In this document: piece by piece, positions 29,871-40,130 of the stretch
Numbering within the stretch: position 1 is the stretch's first letter
How the letters are laid out: each line of letters begins with the position of its first letter
Program-made: the position numbers and the translations under genes
Notes under the pieces: model-generated
The model's input: only the letters and a program-made list of their open reading frames with translations
What the model was told of the DNA's origin: nothing
The model's database searches: none
NCBI RefSeq assembly: GCF_038811545.1
Contig: NZ_CP133319.1
Location: 2,261,516 to 2,325,515, forward strand
DNA from: Rhodoligotrophos sp. CJ14
Lineage (GTDB): Bacteria > Pseudomonadota > Alphaproteobacteria > Rhizobiales > Im1
Length of the DNA: 64,000 nt
Direction: 5' to 3'

Positions 29871-31501
29871 GTGGCGACAGCCGCCGAATGAATGGCTTCA
29901 TGTGAGAAAGCCGCCGCGATGAGCGCCTTGGTATATTCGGTCTTCGGCTGCTCGAAAATATCCGCGGTGCTGCCCGCTTCGACCACATGCCCGTTTTTCA
30001 TCACCATGACCCGATGGGCCATGGCGCGCACCACCTTCAGATCATGGCTGATGAACATATAGGCCAGCCCGTGTCTTTGCTGCAATTCGCGCAAAAGCTC
30101 GACGATCTGCGCCTGCACGGACATGTCCAGCGCGCTGGTCGGCTCGTCCAGCACCACAAAACGCGGCTGCAGCACCATCGCGCGCGCGATCGCGATCCGC
30201 TGACGCTGACCACCGGAGAATTCATGGGGATACCGGTCCATCGCCGCCGGATCGAGCCCCACCTCCTCGAGCGCTGAAGCAACCTGTGCCCGCTGCTCCT
30301 GCCGCGACAGGCGCTTGTTCTGCACGAGCAACCCTTCCGCCACGATCTCGGCAATCGACATGCGCGGACTGAGCGAGCCGTAGGGGTCCTGAAAGACCAC
30401 CTGAATGTCCTTGCGGATGCCGCGGAGCTCGTCCGCCGGTAACTTGTCGATGCCGTTGCCGAGATAGGCGATCCGGCCTTCCGACGAGATGAGGCGCAGC
30501 AGCGCCAGCCCGAGCGTGGTCTTGCCCGAACCGGATTCGCCGACGACCCCGAGCGTCTGCCCCTCATGCACCTTCAACGAGATGCCATCGACCGCCTTGA
30601 TATGCCCTACTGTCCGCTTGAACAGGCCGCGCTTGATCGGAAACCAGATCTTGAGATCGTCGGCTTCCATCACCACGGGCGCTGCGGGGTCCGCAGCGGG
30701 CGGCTCGCCCTTGGGCTCTGCCGCAAGTAGCTGCTGGGTATAGGGATGCTGAGGCCTGGTGAAGATGTCCTCGACATCCCCGGCCTCGACGATCCGCCCC
30801 TTGGTCATCACGCAGACCCGCTGCGCCATGCGTCTGACGATCCCCAGATCATGGGTGATGAGCAGCATGGCCATCCCGAGCTCCCGCTGCAACTCGCGCA
30901 GAAGATCCAGGATCTGAGCCTGAATGGTCACATCGAGTGCCGTCGTCGGCTCATCTGCGATCAGCAGGACCGGCTTGTTGGCGAGCGCCATGGCGATCAT
31001 GACGCGCTGGCGCTGCCCTCCCGAAAGCTGGTGCGGATAGCTCGCGAGCCGGCTTTCCGGATCTGGGATGCCGACCCGGGTGAGCAGCTCGATGACCCTG
31101 TTGCGCGCCTGGGCATCGCTCATGCCCTGATGCAGCTTCAAAACTTCGCCGACCTGATCCTCGATCGTGTGCAGCGGATTGAGCGAGGTCATCGGCTCCT
31201 GGAACACGATGCCGATCTCATTCCCGCGGATGCGGCGCAGAGTGCGATCATCTGCATGGAGGACATCGCTGCCTTCGAACAGGATGCGGCCCGTCGGATG
31301 GCTGGCTGCGGGATAGGGCAACAGCCGCAGGACGGAGAGCGCCGTAACGCTTTTGCCGGAGCCCGATTCGCCCACCAGAGCGACGGTCTCGCCGGGCCGG
31401 ATATCGAAGGACACGCGGTCCACCGCCAACACCCTGGTATCGCCTTGGGCGAAGGCGACCGAAAGCTCTTCGACGGACAGGAGTGGCGCGGCCTCGCTCA
31501 T
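29867..31501 (-). CDS. yejF: Peptide ABC transporter, fused dual ATP-binding protein (YejF-like)
   Basis: About 544 residues carrying two complete ABC ATPase domains. Walker A GESGSGKS and GESGSGKT, signature motifs LSGGQRQR and FSGGQRQR, and Walker B LLIADEP and VVLDEP all occur twice. Each half has the oligopeptide/dipeptide C-terminal extension ([21 protein letters not shown]). YejF energises the YejABEF importer for oligopeptides and microcin C. The ATG at 31501 overlaps the yejE stop as ATGA; an upstream frame extension to 31606 lies inside yejE. Last gene of the operon. Confidence 0.94.
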   Translation of the reverse strand: MSEAAPLLSVEELSVAFAQGDTRVLAVDRVSFDIRPGETVALVGESGSGKSVTALSVLRLLPYPAASHPTGRILFEGSDVLHADDRTLRRIRGNEIGIVFQEPMTSLNPLHTIEDQVGEVLKLHQGMSDAQARNRVIELLTRVGIPDPESRLASYPHQLSGGQRQRVMIAMALANKPVLLIADEPTTALDVTIQAQILDLLRELQRELGMAMLLITHDLGIVRRMAQRVCVMTKGRIVEAGDVEDIFTRPQHPYTQQLLAAEPKGEPPAADPAAPVVMEADDLKIWFPIKRGLFKRTVGHIKAVDGISLKVHEGQTLGVVGESGSGKTTLGLALLRLISSEGRIAYLGNGIDKLPADELRGIRKDIQVVFQDPYGSLSPRMSIAEIVAEGLLVQNKRLSRQEQRAQVASALEEVGLDPAAMDRYPHEFSGGQRQRIAIARAMVLQPRFVVLDEPTSALDMSVQAQIVELLRELQQRHGLAYMFISHDLKVVRAMAHRVMVMKNGHVVEAGSTADIFEQPKTEYTKALIAAAFSHEAIHSAAVAT

Positions 31502-32673
31502 CGATAGGTCTTCCTCGGATCGAAGGCATCGCGGACAGCCTCGCCGACAAAGATCAGCAGGCTCAGCATTACTGCGATCACCAGAAAGCCTGAGATGCCG
31601 AGCCACGGTGCTTGCAGATTATTCTTGCCCTGCGCCAGGAGCTCTCCGAGAGATGGCGAGCCCGGCGGCAGGCCCAGGCCCAGAAAATCGAGCGAGGTCA
31701 GGGTCGTGATCGAGCCGTTCAGAATGAACGGCATGAAGGTCAACGTTGCCACCATGGCGTTCGGCAAAACGTGCCGGAACATGATGTAAGCGTTTGAGTG
31801 CCCCATGGCCCGCGCCGCCATGACGAATTCCAGGTTCCGCCCCCGCAGGAACTCGGCACGCACCACGCCCACCAGCGCGACCCAGGCGAACAGCACCATG
31901 ATGCCCAAAAGCACCCAGAAGCTCGGCTCGATCACCGCCGCAAGGATGATGAGCAGATAGAGCGTGGGAACCGAGTTCCAGATTTCGATGAAGCGCTGGA
32001 ACAAGAGATCGGTCCAGCCGCCGAAATAGCCCTGCACGGCGCCTGCGGCGACCCCGATGATGGAGGAGAGCAGGGTAAGCGCGAGTCCGAACAGTACCGA
32101 GATCCGGAAACCGTAAATAAGCCGCGCAACCACGTCGCGGCCTTGATCGTCAGTCCCCAGCCAGTTCACATTGCCCAAGACGCAGTTCGGGTCGTTCACC
32201 CCCTGCGGATAGGCGGCGCACCGCTGCGCCTTGTCCATCATCCAATAAGGTGGGGAAGGTGCCGGCACCGGCAGCTCGAGATTGATCGTCCGATAGGAAT
32301 AGCGGATGGGCGGCCAGATGATCCAGCCATTCTGGTTAATCTGCTCTTGGATGAAGGGATCGCGGAAATCGGTTTGTGGCAGGAACCCGCCGAAGGTGCT
32401 TTCCGGAATATCCTGGTAGATCGGAAAATAGAAATGGCCGTCATACTTGACCATAAGTGGCCGGTCATTGGCGATGACCTCGGCAAACAGGCTGACGCCG
32501 AACAGCACGAGGAAGATCCATAGCGACCAGAATCCGCGCCGGTGTGCCTTGAAATTCTCCCATCGCCGGCGGTTGATTGGCGAAAGAAATCCGGAGCGTG
32601 CGGGTGGGATTGGCGCTGTCTCGCTCGCGACCGGTGCCTCTCCGGGCAGGGCTTTTGGATCGAGCATATCCAC
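31498..32673 (-). CDS. yejE: Peptide ABC transporter permease (YejE-like)
   Basis: 391 residues, DppC/OppC family. An N-terminal extension and helix (LWIFLVLFGVSLFAEVIAND) precede a large periplasmic loop with NCVLGNVNWLGTDDQGRDVVARL, then five permease helices with the EAA-type loop ARAMGHSNAYIMFRHVLPNA. The long loop is typical of YejE. GTG start at 32673 directly after the yejB stop, with GGGAG upstream. Confidence 0.93.
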   Translation of the reverse strand: MDMLDPKALPGEAPVASETAPIPPARSGFLSPINRRRWENFKAHRRGFWSLWIFLVLFGVSLFAEVIANDRPLMVKYDGHFYFPIYQDIPESTFGGFLPQTDFRDPFIQEQINQNGWIIWPPIRYSYRTINLELPVPAPSPPYWMMDKAQRCAAYPQGVNDPNCVLGNVNWLGTDDQGRDVVARLIYGFRISVLFGLALTLLSSIIGVAAGAVQGYFGGWTDLLFQRFIEIWNSVPTLYLLIILAAVIEPSFWVLLGIMVLFAWVALVGVVRAEFLRGRNLEFVMAARAMGHSNAYIMFRHVLPNAMVATLTFMPFILNGSITTLTSLDFLGLGLPPGSPSLGELLAQGKNNLQAPWLGISGFLVIAVMLSLLIFVGEAVRDAFDPRKTYR

Positions 32674-33783
32674 TCAGCTCTCCCGTGACTCGAAATCGAT
32701 GCGGGGATCAACCCAGGTATAGGTCAGATCGCTGAGCAGATTGATAAGCAGCCCCAATAGCCCAAAAATGTACAATGTCGCAAAGACCACGGGATAATCG
32801 CGATTGATCACCGACTCGTATGAAAGGAGTCCCAGCCCATCCAGCGAGAAAATCGTCTCGATCAAGAGCGAGCCCGTGAAAAAGGCCGAGATGAAAGCGC
32901 CGGGAAAGCCAGCGATGAGGATGAGCATGGCATTGCGGAACACATGTCCGTAGAGAACCTGCCGCTCGGTCAGCCCTTTCGCCCGCGCCGTCATCACATA
33001 CTGCTTGCGTACCTCGTCCAAGAACGAGTTCTTGGTCAGCAGCGTCGTGGTCGCGAAGGCGCCGACCACCAGTGAGGTGATCGGCAAGGCCAAATGCCAG
33101 AAATAATCAGTGATCTTCTGATACCAGGGCAACTGGGCCCAGTTGTCGGAGGTCAGCCCCCGCAACGGGAACCAGTCGAGAAACGAGCCACCCGCGAACA
33201 GCACGATCAGCAGAACGGCAAACAGGAAGCTCGGGATTGCATAGCCGATGATGATGACAGCACTAGTCCAGACATCGAAGCGTGAGCCGTCTCGCATCGC
33301 CTTGGCAATGCCCAGCGGCACCGAAATGCCATAGGAGATCAGGGTCATCCACAGCCCGAGGGATATGGAGACGGGCAGCTTCTCCTTGATCAGATCCACC
33401 ACCGATACGTCGCGGAAATAGCTCTTGCCGAAATTGAACGTGGCATAGTTCTTCAACATCAGCAGAAAGCGTTCGTGGGCCGGCTTGTCGAAACCGAACT
33501 GCCGTTCGAGCTCCTTGATGAACTGCGGATCAAGCCCGCGCGCGCCTCTATACTTGGAGGAGACGCCGCCATCATTGACGCCGGACGGGGTCGCGCCGCC
33601 CATCGTCTCCCCACCCCCGCCGCCGATACGGGCGGTGGCGCTCACATCGGCGCCCGAGAGCTGGGCCAGTACCCGTTCCACCGGACCGCCCGGGGCGAAT
33701 TGCACGATGATGAAGCTCACCAGCATGATTCCGAGCAAAGTCGGGATCATCAACAGGAGCCGCCTCAAGACATAGCTGGCCAT
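32674..33783 (-). CDS. yejB: Peptide ABC transporter permease (YejB-like)
   Basis: 369 residues of the DppB/OppB family. [20 protein letters not shown] is the usual first helix, followed by [16 protein letters not shown], a YejB-type insertion of about 50 residues with a glycine-rich segment ([12 protein letters not shown]), and five further helices with the EAA loop [20 protein letters not shown]. It forms the membrane channel with YejE. Confidence 0.93.
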   Translation of the reverse strand: MASYVLRRLLLMIPTLLGIMLVSFIIVQFAPGGPVERVLAQLSGADVSATARIGGGGGETMGGATPSGVNDGGVSSKYRGARGLDPQFIKELERQFGFDKPAHERFLLMLKNYATFNFGKSYFRDVSVVDLIKEKLPVSISLGLWMTLISYGISVPLGIAKAMRDGSRFDVWTSAVIIIGYAIPSFLFAVLLIVLFAGGSFLDWFPLRGLTSDNWAQLPWYQKITDYFWHLALPITSLVVGAFATTTLLTKNSFLDEVRKQYVMTARAKGLTERQVLYGHVFRNAMLILIAGFPGAFISAFFTGSLLIETIFSLDGLGLLSYESVINRDYPVVFATLYIFGLLGLLINLLSDLTYTWVDPRIDFESRES

Positions 33784-33833
33784 CTCAGCCGGTCACCTCG
33801 CGCCTTGCGATGCAATGCAGGGACTGAAACATG

Positions 33834-35684
33834 TCAATTGAAGCCAAGCTTTGCCGCCTTTTCCGGTTCGTACCACCAGGTATCCTCGATACCGAGAGCG
33901 TAATCGGCGATTTTGTCGGGCCGGCTGAACACATCCCAATAGGCCAGCCGATGTTTCGCGCTGTACCAGTGGGGCACCCAAAAATGTTCAGCGCGCAGCA
34001 CCCGGTCCAGCGCATGGGCGGCCGTCACCATCTCTTGCCTGCTATTCGCCCGTAAGATCCTGTCCATCAGGGCATCCACTGTCTTGCTGCGGATGCCCGC
34101 AAGGTTATAGCTGCCAACATCGTCGGCCGCTGCAGAGCCAAACAGGGCAAAGAGCTCGGAACCCGGCGTTATCCCCAACACGAAGCGTTGCGACACCAGA
34201 TCGAAGTCGAAATTCTTCAGCCGCTCCTGGTACTGAGCGGTATCGACGATGCGCATTCGCCCTTCTATGCCGAGCAAACGTAGATTTTTGATATAGGGTG
34301 CGACCACCCGCTCGAAGGTCGGCTCGAACATCAGAAACTCGATGGTGAGCGCCTCCCCGGCGGCATTGGTGCGGCGTCCGTTCTTGATCGGCCAGCCCGC
34401 CTCGTCCAAAAGGCGCGCCGCCTCCCGCAGCAATTTGCGATCCTGACCCGAGCCATTGCTCACCGGCGACATATAGGCCGGCCCGAACACCTCGTCAGTG
34501 AGTGAGCTCTTGAACGGCTCCAGCAGCGTGAGTTCCTCAGGTGAAGGCGTACCTTCCGCCTTCAGTTCGGAATTCTCGAAAACCGAATTGGTTCGCGTAT
34601 AGCTGTCATAGAAGAGGTTCTTGTTGAGCCATTCGAAGTCGAAGGCATAGTTTAACGCCTTGCGAACGCGCGGGTCCGTGAATTTGTCGCGGCGCATATT
34701 GATGAAAAAGCCCTGCGCACCCGAAGGATTGCGATCGGGTAACTCCTCGCGCCGCAACTGGCCGTTTCTCACGGCAGGTATGTCATACTGGGTTGCCCAG
34801 TCTCGCGCGGTGAATTCCTGTCGCAATAGAAACGCCCGCGCTTTGAGCCCTTCGAGCTCAGCCGTGCGATCGCGATAATATTCGAAGCGGATCTCATCGA
34901 AATTATAGCGCCCCCGATTGACCGGCAGATCCTTGGCCCAATAATCGTCCCGCCGCAGGAAGGTGATGAAGGTGCCCTGCCGCAGCGGCCCTACCTTATA
35001 CGGCCCTGATCCCAGCGGCGGCTCGAGGGTGGTCTGCTCGAAGGAATGGGCCTGATAATAGGCCTTCGACAGCAACGGGAGACCTGCCACCCGTCCCGGC
35101 AGATCCCTGACATTCTCGCCTTGAAAGGTGAAGATGACCTGCTGCGGGTCGACGGCTCGTGCGCTCACCACATCATTGAGCGCGATTCGATAGCTGGGGC
35201 TGCCCTTGTTCTTCAGGGCCTCGAATGTGAAGACCACATCCTCCGCCGTGAGCGGAGAGCCATCCGAGAACCGGGCTTCCGGCCGCAGATGAAAGGTGGC
35301 GCTCATCCTGTCTTCCGGGATTTCCACGGAATGTGCGACCAGGCCGTACATCGCATCCGGCTCGTCTTGCGCGCGGGCCATGAGCGTGTCGAAGGTCAGC
35401 TCCATCCCTTGTGCCGCATCGCCGCGTATGATGAAGGGATTGAGGCTGTTGAACGTATTGACCGAGGACGTTCCGGTTCGCGAAAGCTTGCCGCCCTTTG
35501 GCGCGTCCGGATCGACGTAATCGAAATGCTGGAAGTCCGGCGGGTATTTCAGCTCACCGAAGGTCGAGAACCCGTAACGGGGCTGCTGGCCCGAAGCAGC
35601 TCTGGCGCGGATCGGCGGCAGAAGCGCTCCCAGACCGGAGAGCGCGGCGATCGTGAGTACCCTTCGCCGGGTGATTGGCGCCAT
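33834..35684 (-). CDS. Extracellular peptide-binding protein, YejA-like (copy 1)
   Basis: 616 residues, SBP_bac_5 family. A twin-arginine-like leader (TRRRVLTIAALSGLGALLPP) precedes the mature domain. YejA-type features are FGELKYPPDFQHFDYVDPDAPKGG and the C-terminal NYALGIEDTWWYEPEKA region. It binds peptides or microcin-like compounds for the Yej permease. 50 bases upstream of yejB and three bases downstream of a second YejA-like gene, with which it shares the same layout but clear divergence. Confidence 0.92.
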   Translation of the reverse strand: MAPITRRRVLTIAALSGLGALLPPIRARAASGQQPRYGFSTFGELKYPPDFQHFDYVDPDAPKGGKLSRTGTSSVNTFNSLNPFIIRGDAAQGMELTFDTLMARAQDEPDAMYGLVAHSVEIPEDRMSATFHLRPEARFSDGSPLTAEDVVFTFEALKNKGSPSYRIALNDVVSARAVDPQQVIFTFQGENVRDLPGRVAGLPLLSKAYYQAHSFEQTTLEPPLGSGPYKVGPLRQGTFITFLRRDDYWAKDLPVNRGRYNFDEIRFEYYRDRTAELEGLKARAFLLRQEFTARDWATQYDIPAVRNGQLRREELPDRNPSGAQGFFINMRRDKFTDPRVRKALNYAFDFEWLNKNLFYDSYTRTNSVFENSELKAEGTPSPEELTLLEPFKSSLTDEVFGPAYMSPVSNGSGQDRKLLREAARLLDEAGWPIKNGRRTNAAGEALTIEFLMFEPTFERVVAPYIKNLRLLGIEGRMRIVDTAQYQERLKNFDFDLVSQRFVLGITPGSELFALFGSAAADDVGSYNLAGIRSKTVDALMDRILRANSRQEMVTAAHALDRVLRAEHFWVPHWYSAKHRLAYWDVFSRPDKIADYALGIEDTWWYEPEKAAKLGFN

Positions 35685-35687
35685 TGC

Positions 35688-37565
35688 TTAGCCTTGTCCC
35701 CTGATCTTTGCGGCCTTCTCTGAATCGTACCACCAGATAGTTGGAAAACCGGTCGCATATTTGGGCATGGTTGCTGGATGGGAAAAGCGGTTCCAGCGCG
35801 CCGTTCGATCTGTCGGTGAGTACCATTGTGGCACCACATAATGGTTCCACAAGAGCACCCGATCGAGCGCACGGCAGGCCGCCACGAGATCTTCGCGGCT
35901 TTCCGCATAGATGATCTTGTCGATCAGCGTGTCCACGGCCGGGTTTTTGATGCCGACCACATTCTCGCTGCCCGGCTCGTCTGCGGCAGCGCTGCCCCAG
36001 AACCCCCGCTGCTCATTGCCCGGCGAAAGGGATTGCGGCCAGGCATGCGTGATCACGTCAAAATCGAACCCATCCCGACGGGCGGTGTATTGCGACGTAT
36101 CCACCGTGCGCACGCTGGCATTGATCCCAAGACGCTTCAGAACTTGCGTGTAGGGCAGCACGATCCGCTCGAAGTCAGGCTGTACCAGCAGGAACTCGAC
36201 CGTCATCACCTCGCCGGCCGCATTCTTGAGAGCGCCATTCTCGATCTTCCAGCCGGCCTCGTTCAGCAGCTTCATGGCGGTGCGCAGATTATTGCGCTGA
36301 TCCGTGGTCGTTGCATTGACGGGATTCGTATAGGCCGTGGTGAACACCTCAGCCGGGATCTGATCCCGCAGAGGCTCCAGCAGCGCAAGCTCCTTGCCCT
36401 CTGGCAATCCTGAGCTTGCCAGCTCCGAATTTGCAAAGAAGCTGTCGAGGCGCTTATAGAGCCCATAGAACAGCGTTTTGTTCGCCCAGTCGAAATCAAA
36501 GGCATAATTGAAGGCGAGCCTTACCCGCGGATCGGCGAATTTCGGCCGCCGGGTATTGAACGCGAAAGCCTGCATGGGGTCCGGATTTTCGAACCGGAAC
36601 TCTTCCTTGACGACGTCGCCGCGATTAATCGCCGGAAAATTGTAGCCCGTCGCCCAGTTCCGCGCTGAATTCTCCAGCCGCCAATCATACTGATCGGCTT
36701 TGAATGCTTCGAAGGCCACCGAGGGATCGAGAAAATACTCCTGAGTGATCTCATCGAAATTGTTGGTTCCGCGATTGACCGGCAGGTCCTTCGCCCAATA
36801 ATCCTCCACGCGCTTTAGGGTGACCGAGCGCCCCACATTCACCCGCTCCACCTTGTAAGCCCCGCTGCCGAGCAGCGGCTCCAGCGTGGTCGCTGTCACA
36901 TCGCGCGGCCGGCCAGCAGCATCCTTCCCCTCCCACCAGTGTTTCGGCAAAACCATGAGTTGCCCCGTGATGTTCGGCAATTCGCGATTGCCCTTCTGGT
37001 CGAAGAAGAAGGTGACTTCGTTCTCCCCGGTCTGCTCGCCACGGGTCACATTGCGGTAATAGGCGGCATAGAACGGCGAAGCCTTCTTCAGCGCCTCCAT
37101 GCTGAAGATCACATCCGCAGGAGAAATGGGCTGCCCGTCATGAAAGCGAGCCTCCTTCCGCAGCCGATACGTTACCTCGGAGAAATCCGCTGGAAACTTG
37201 ATCGCCTCGGCTATGAGCCCGTAAGCAGCGCCAGGTTCGTCGAGGGAGGCACTTGTGAGCGAATCAAAGGCGAGCGCCACGATGGTGGCGGGCCTGCCCT
37301 TGAATGTGAATGGATTGAGGCTGTCGAAAGCACCCGGCGCATAGAGCCGGACCCGCCCACCTTTGGGGGCGTCCGGGTTGACATAATCGAAATGCGCGAA
37401 GTCCGGCCCATACTTGAGATCCCCGAAGAGGGACGAGCCATGGTGCCAAACATCGCTGGCCTGCGCGAATGCCCTCTGATGAGCCAGACCTGGCTGCAGC
37501 AGACCCCAGGCAGCCGTGGCGCCAAACAGCCCAAGGGTTCCTCTCCGCGTCAGATCTATAGTCAT
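35688..37565 (-). CDS. Extracellular peptide-binding protein, YejA-like (copy 2)
   Basis: 625 residues, SBP_bac_5 family, first gene of the yej operon. Twin-arginine-type leader TRRGTLGLFGATAAWG; FGDLKYGPDFAHFDYVNPDAPKGG marks the YejA subgroup. It is a divergent tandem paralogue of the gene downstream (three-base gap), so the importer probably accepts two ligand ranges. Good GGGAG site before the ATG at 37565. Confidence 0.92.
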   Translation of the reverse strand: MTIDLTRRGTLGLFGATAAWGLLQPGLAHQRAFAQASDVWHHGSSLFGDLKYGPDFAHFDYVNPDAPKGGRVRLYAPGAFDSLNPFTFKGRPATIVALAFDSLTSASLDEPGAAYGLIAEAIKFPADFSEVTYRLRKEARFHDGQPISPADVIFSMEALKKASPFYAAYYRNVTRGEQTGENEVTFFFDQKGNRELPNITGQLMVLPKHWWEGKDAAGRPRDVTATTLEPLLGSGAYKVERVNVGRSVTLKRVEDYWAKDLPVNRGTNNFDEITQEYFLDPSVAFEAFKADQYDWRLENSARNWATGYNFPAINRGDVVKEEFRFENPDPMQAFAFNTRRPKFADPRVRLAFNYAFDFDWANKTLFYGLYKRLDSFFANSELASSGLPEGKELALLEPLRDQIPAEVFTTAYTNPVNATTTDQRNNLRTAMKLLNEAGWKIENGALKNAAGEVMTVEFLLVQPDFERIVLPYTQVLKRLGINASVRTVDTSQYTARRDGFDFDVITHAWPQSLSPGNEQRGFWGSAAADEPGSENVVGIKNPAVDTLIDKIIYAESREDLVAACRALDRVLLWNHYVVPQWYSPTDRTARWNRFSHPATMPKYATGFPTIWWYDSEKAAKIRGQG

Positions 37566-37615
37566 TTCGCTCCCTGCCTCTTTGGTGCTGTTCCTGAAGA
37601 CTCTATGCCATAAAC

Positions 37616-37642
37616 AAAAAAACCGGCGATAGGCGTGCCGGC
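37616..37642 (-). terminator. Possible rho-independent terminator after the cytochrome c gene
   Basis: On the minus strand a GC stem (GCCGG/CCGGC around a nine-base loop) is followed by seven T residues (37622-37616). The stem is only five base pairs, so it is a weak candidate. It lies about 30 bases beyond the cytochrome stop codon and before the yej operon. Confidence 0.45.
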
Positions 37643-37672
37643 ATTAATTCTCTGCAATGATATGTGATTGAT

Positions 37673-39181
37673 TTATTGAGGCAGCGGTAAAGGTTCATCC
37701 GCGAGCGAGCGTAGATAAACGATGAGCGCCGCACGATCGGTATCCTTCTTGATGCCCGCGAACGCCATCTTAGTGCCTGGAACAAGCGCAGTCGGCTTCT
37801 CCAAATAGGCAAAGAGATGCTCGTAGGTCCACGTGCCCCATTCTTTGGCTTTCGCCTGCATAGCGGAGGAGAATGCATAGTTCCGCGACGGGGCGGCAAC
37901 TTCTTCTCCCACAATGCCGTAGAGATTGGGGCCGATCTTGTTACCCTCACCCTTGCCAAAGGTATGGCAGGCTATGCACTTGCGCGCCTGCGCTTGCCCT
38001 TGCTTGACATCGGCCTTGGCGAGGAGAGTCCCCAGCGACGATGCCCCCTGCGCCGTCTGAGCAGCCTGAGCCTGCGCAACCTGAACCTGAGCAAAGCTGT
38101 TGCCTGAAAAAGAAACGGCCGGGGTAAGGTCCCCGGCCGGCTCTATGATGAGATCATCTGCCTCGAAGAGGCCGGCCGATCGATCTCGGTCCGGCGCGAG
38201 ATCGAGGAAGCCATCCTGGCTACCCGGAACCTCCTGCTGCTGCGGCGTGACCTCCGGCGAATTGCTTGGCGCCTGCTGTCCCGGCTGGTTTGGCTGATCG
38301 GGAGCCGGCTGGCTGGTCGGCGCACCCGAACCCGGGCTTGTTTCTTGCGAGGGCGTTCCCTGTGCCGGGGCGGCGCCCTGCGCGGGCGCGCCACCCTGTG
38401 CGGGAGCCGTCTCTTGAGCAGCCGGCGCCGAGCCCTGAGCCGGAGCATTCTGGCCCGCAGGAGCAACCGGGGAGGTACTGCCTTGTGCCGGCGCTGCGCC
38501 CTGCTGGGCTGCACCGCCCTGTTGCGGAGCAGCGCCCTGTGCGGCGCCCTGCGGAGCAGCGCCTCCAGCCGGAGCAGCACCATCAGCCGGGGCAGCCTCG
38601 CCACCAGCGGGCGCGGCACCCTGGGCCGGCGCTTCAGGCAACGGCGGCGGGTTGTCGTTTAGCGTACGGAGATAAGCAACGAGATCGGCGCGGTCCTGGT
38701 CATTCTTGACCCCCGCAAAGCTCATCTTGGTGCCCGGCACATATTTCTGCGGATTGGAGAGGAACTCATTCAGAGTGTCATAGCTCCAATGGCCGATCTC
38801 CTGCGCCTTCTGCTGCATCGCGGGAGAGAACGCAAAGCCCAGATCCGCGGCCGCCACCTCTTCACCGACGATACCATAGAGATTGGGGCCGATCTTGTTT
38901 CCGCCATTCTTCTCGAAAGTGTGGCAGGTCGCGCATTTCTTGCTCTGCGCCTCGCCTTTCTCCACACTGGCCTTCTGCAGCAGTTCCGCAAACGGCACCG
39001 CCGGAGCCCCACCGGCACCACCGCCCTGAGCTGGCGCTTCCTCAACGGCCACCGCAAAGCCCGGCTTTTCCGGCGTTTCCCGATGGAACACGATTTCGGC
39101 CACCTGCCCTAGTCCCATGGCCACAAGGAGAGAAAAGAGTATTGCTCCCGCTATTTTGTTGAATTCGAACGAATCCATCAT
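37673..39181 (-). CDS. Membrane-anchored cytochrome c with two heme domains and a long A/P/Q/G-rich linker
   Basis: 502 residues. An uncleaved N-terminal anchor (KIAGAILFSLLVAMGLGQV) resembles that of CycM/cytochrome c552-type proteins. Two class I cytochrome c domains follow: heme motif CATCH at 83-87 with axial Met153 in GTKMSFAG, and CIACH at 402-406 with axial Met472 in GTKMAFAG. Between them lie about 205 residues (178-382) dominated by Ala, Pro, Gln and Gly, which should be extended and flexible. The two heme domains are clearly similar to each other, so they arose by duplication. It probably carries electrons from the bc1 complex to a terminal oxidase. Start at 39181 or 39178 (two adjacent ATGs) after GAGAGGGG. 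Confidence 0.9.
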   Translation of the reverse strand: MMDSFEFNKIAGAILFSLLVAMGLGQVAEIVFHRETPEKPGFAVAVEEAPAQGGGAGGAPAVPFAELLQKASVEKGEAQSKKCATCHTFEKNGGNKIGPNLYGIVGEEVAAADLGFAFSPAMQQKAQEIGHWSYDTLNEFLSNPQKYVPGTKMSFAGVKNDQDRADLVAYLRTLNDNPPPLPEAPAQGAAPAGGEAAPADGAAPAGGAAPQGAAQGAAPQQGGAAQQGAAPAQGSTSPVAPAGQNAPAQGSAPAAQETAPAQGGAPAQGAAPAQGTPSQETSPGSGAPTSQPAPDQPNQPGQQAPSNSPEVTPQQQEVPGSQDGFLDLAPDRDRSAGLFEADDLIIEPAGDLTPAVSFSGNSFAQVQVAQAQAAQTAQGASSLGTLLAKADVKQGQAQARKCIACHTFGKGEGNKIGPNLYGIVGEEVAAPSRNYAFSSAMQAKAKEWGTWTYEHLFAYLEKPTALVPGTKMAFAGIKKDTDRAALIVYLRSLADEPLPLPQ

Positions 39182-39371
39182 CTGCAGTGCGTCCCCTCTC
39201 CGTTGCCATGGCGCAAACAAAAATGTGGTGTGGAAAGCGCTTTCGCGCTGCGGCAGCCCATCCCACGCGCGGGGACCCTAAAACGTTCGTCTTTTCCTTG
39301 CAACATGCATGACACCGTGCGCACTTATGCCGCGCTGGACCTGAGTTAACCGACCGACCGAGACGCATTCC

Positions 39372-40130
39372 ATGGCCCTTCCGAGCATCGAAAACACCCT
39401 GGTCGTCATCCCTGCTCGTATGGCCTCAACACGCCTTCCTGGCAAGCCGCTTGCCGACATTTGTGGCGAGCCGATGATCGTCCACGTTCTGCGGCGGGCT
39501 CAGGCAGCAGCCGTCGGACGGGTGATCGTTGCCTGCGCTGAACCGGAAATCCGCGACACTGTGATCGCCGCGGGTGGTGAGGCCATCCTGACCGACCCGG
39601 CGCTCGCCAGCGGCTCCGACCGTGTCCATGCCGCAGTGGCCGCGATCGATCCCGAAGAATCTCATCAAATCGTTGTCAATCTGCAAGGGGATCTTCCGGC
39701 GGTTGATCCCGAGGATTTGCGGGCCGCCCTCCTCCCGCTCCAGACGCCGGGCGTTGATATCGCCACGCTTGTGGCGCCGACCCGCAGCCGCGAGGAGGAA
39801 TCGAGCGAATCGGTGGTCAAGGCCATCGCCAATTTCTTGCCCGGCGCGCGGACGGCACGTGCCATCGACTTCGTGCGGACCCTCCCCAGCGGCGCCAAAG
39901 GCCCGCATTATCACCACATCGGCATCTATGCCTTTCGCAGAGGCGCCCTTGACCGTTTCGTTTCCCTGCCAGTGTCGCGACTGGAGGCGGACCGGCGGCT
40001 CGAGCAGATGCGGGCGCTCGAAGCGGGGATGCGTATCGATGTCGCACTCGTTGACTCTGCCCCCTTCGGTGTCGATACTCCCGCCGACCTTGAGCGGGCG
40101 CGGCGCATGGCAGCCGCGCTGCGTGGTTGA
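39372..40130 (+). CDS. kdsB: 3-deoxy-manno-octulosonate cytidylyltransferase
   Basis: 252 residues. Activates Kdo as CMP-Kdo for lipid A core assembly. VVIPARMASTRLPGKPLADI is the nucleotide-binding start; VNLQGDLPAVDP and HHIGIYAFRRGAL are also conserved. Its stop overlaps a TTG start of pheA. kdsB-pheA linkage is common in Rhizobiales. Confidence 0.95.
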   Translation: MALPSIENTLVVIPARMASTRLPGKPLADICGEPMIVHVLRRAQAAAVGRVIVACAEPEIRDTVIAAGGEAILTDPALASGSDRVHAAVAAIDPEESHQIVVNLQGDLPAVDPEDLRAALLPLQTPGVDIATLVAPTRSREEESSESVVKAIANFLPGARTARAIDFVRTLPSGAKGPHYHHIGIYAFRRGALDRFVSLPVSRLEADRRLEQMRALEAGMRIDVALVDSAPFGVDTPADLERARRMAAALRG

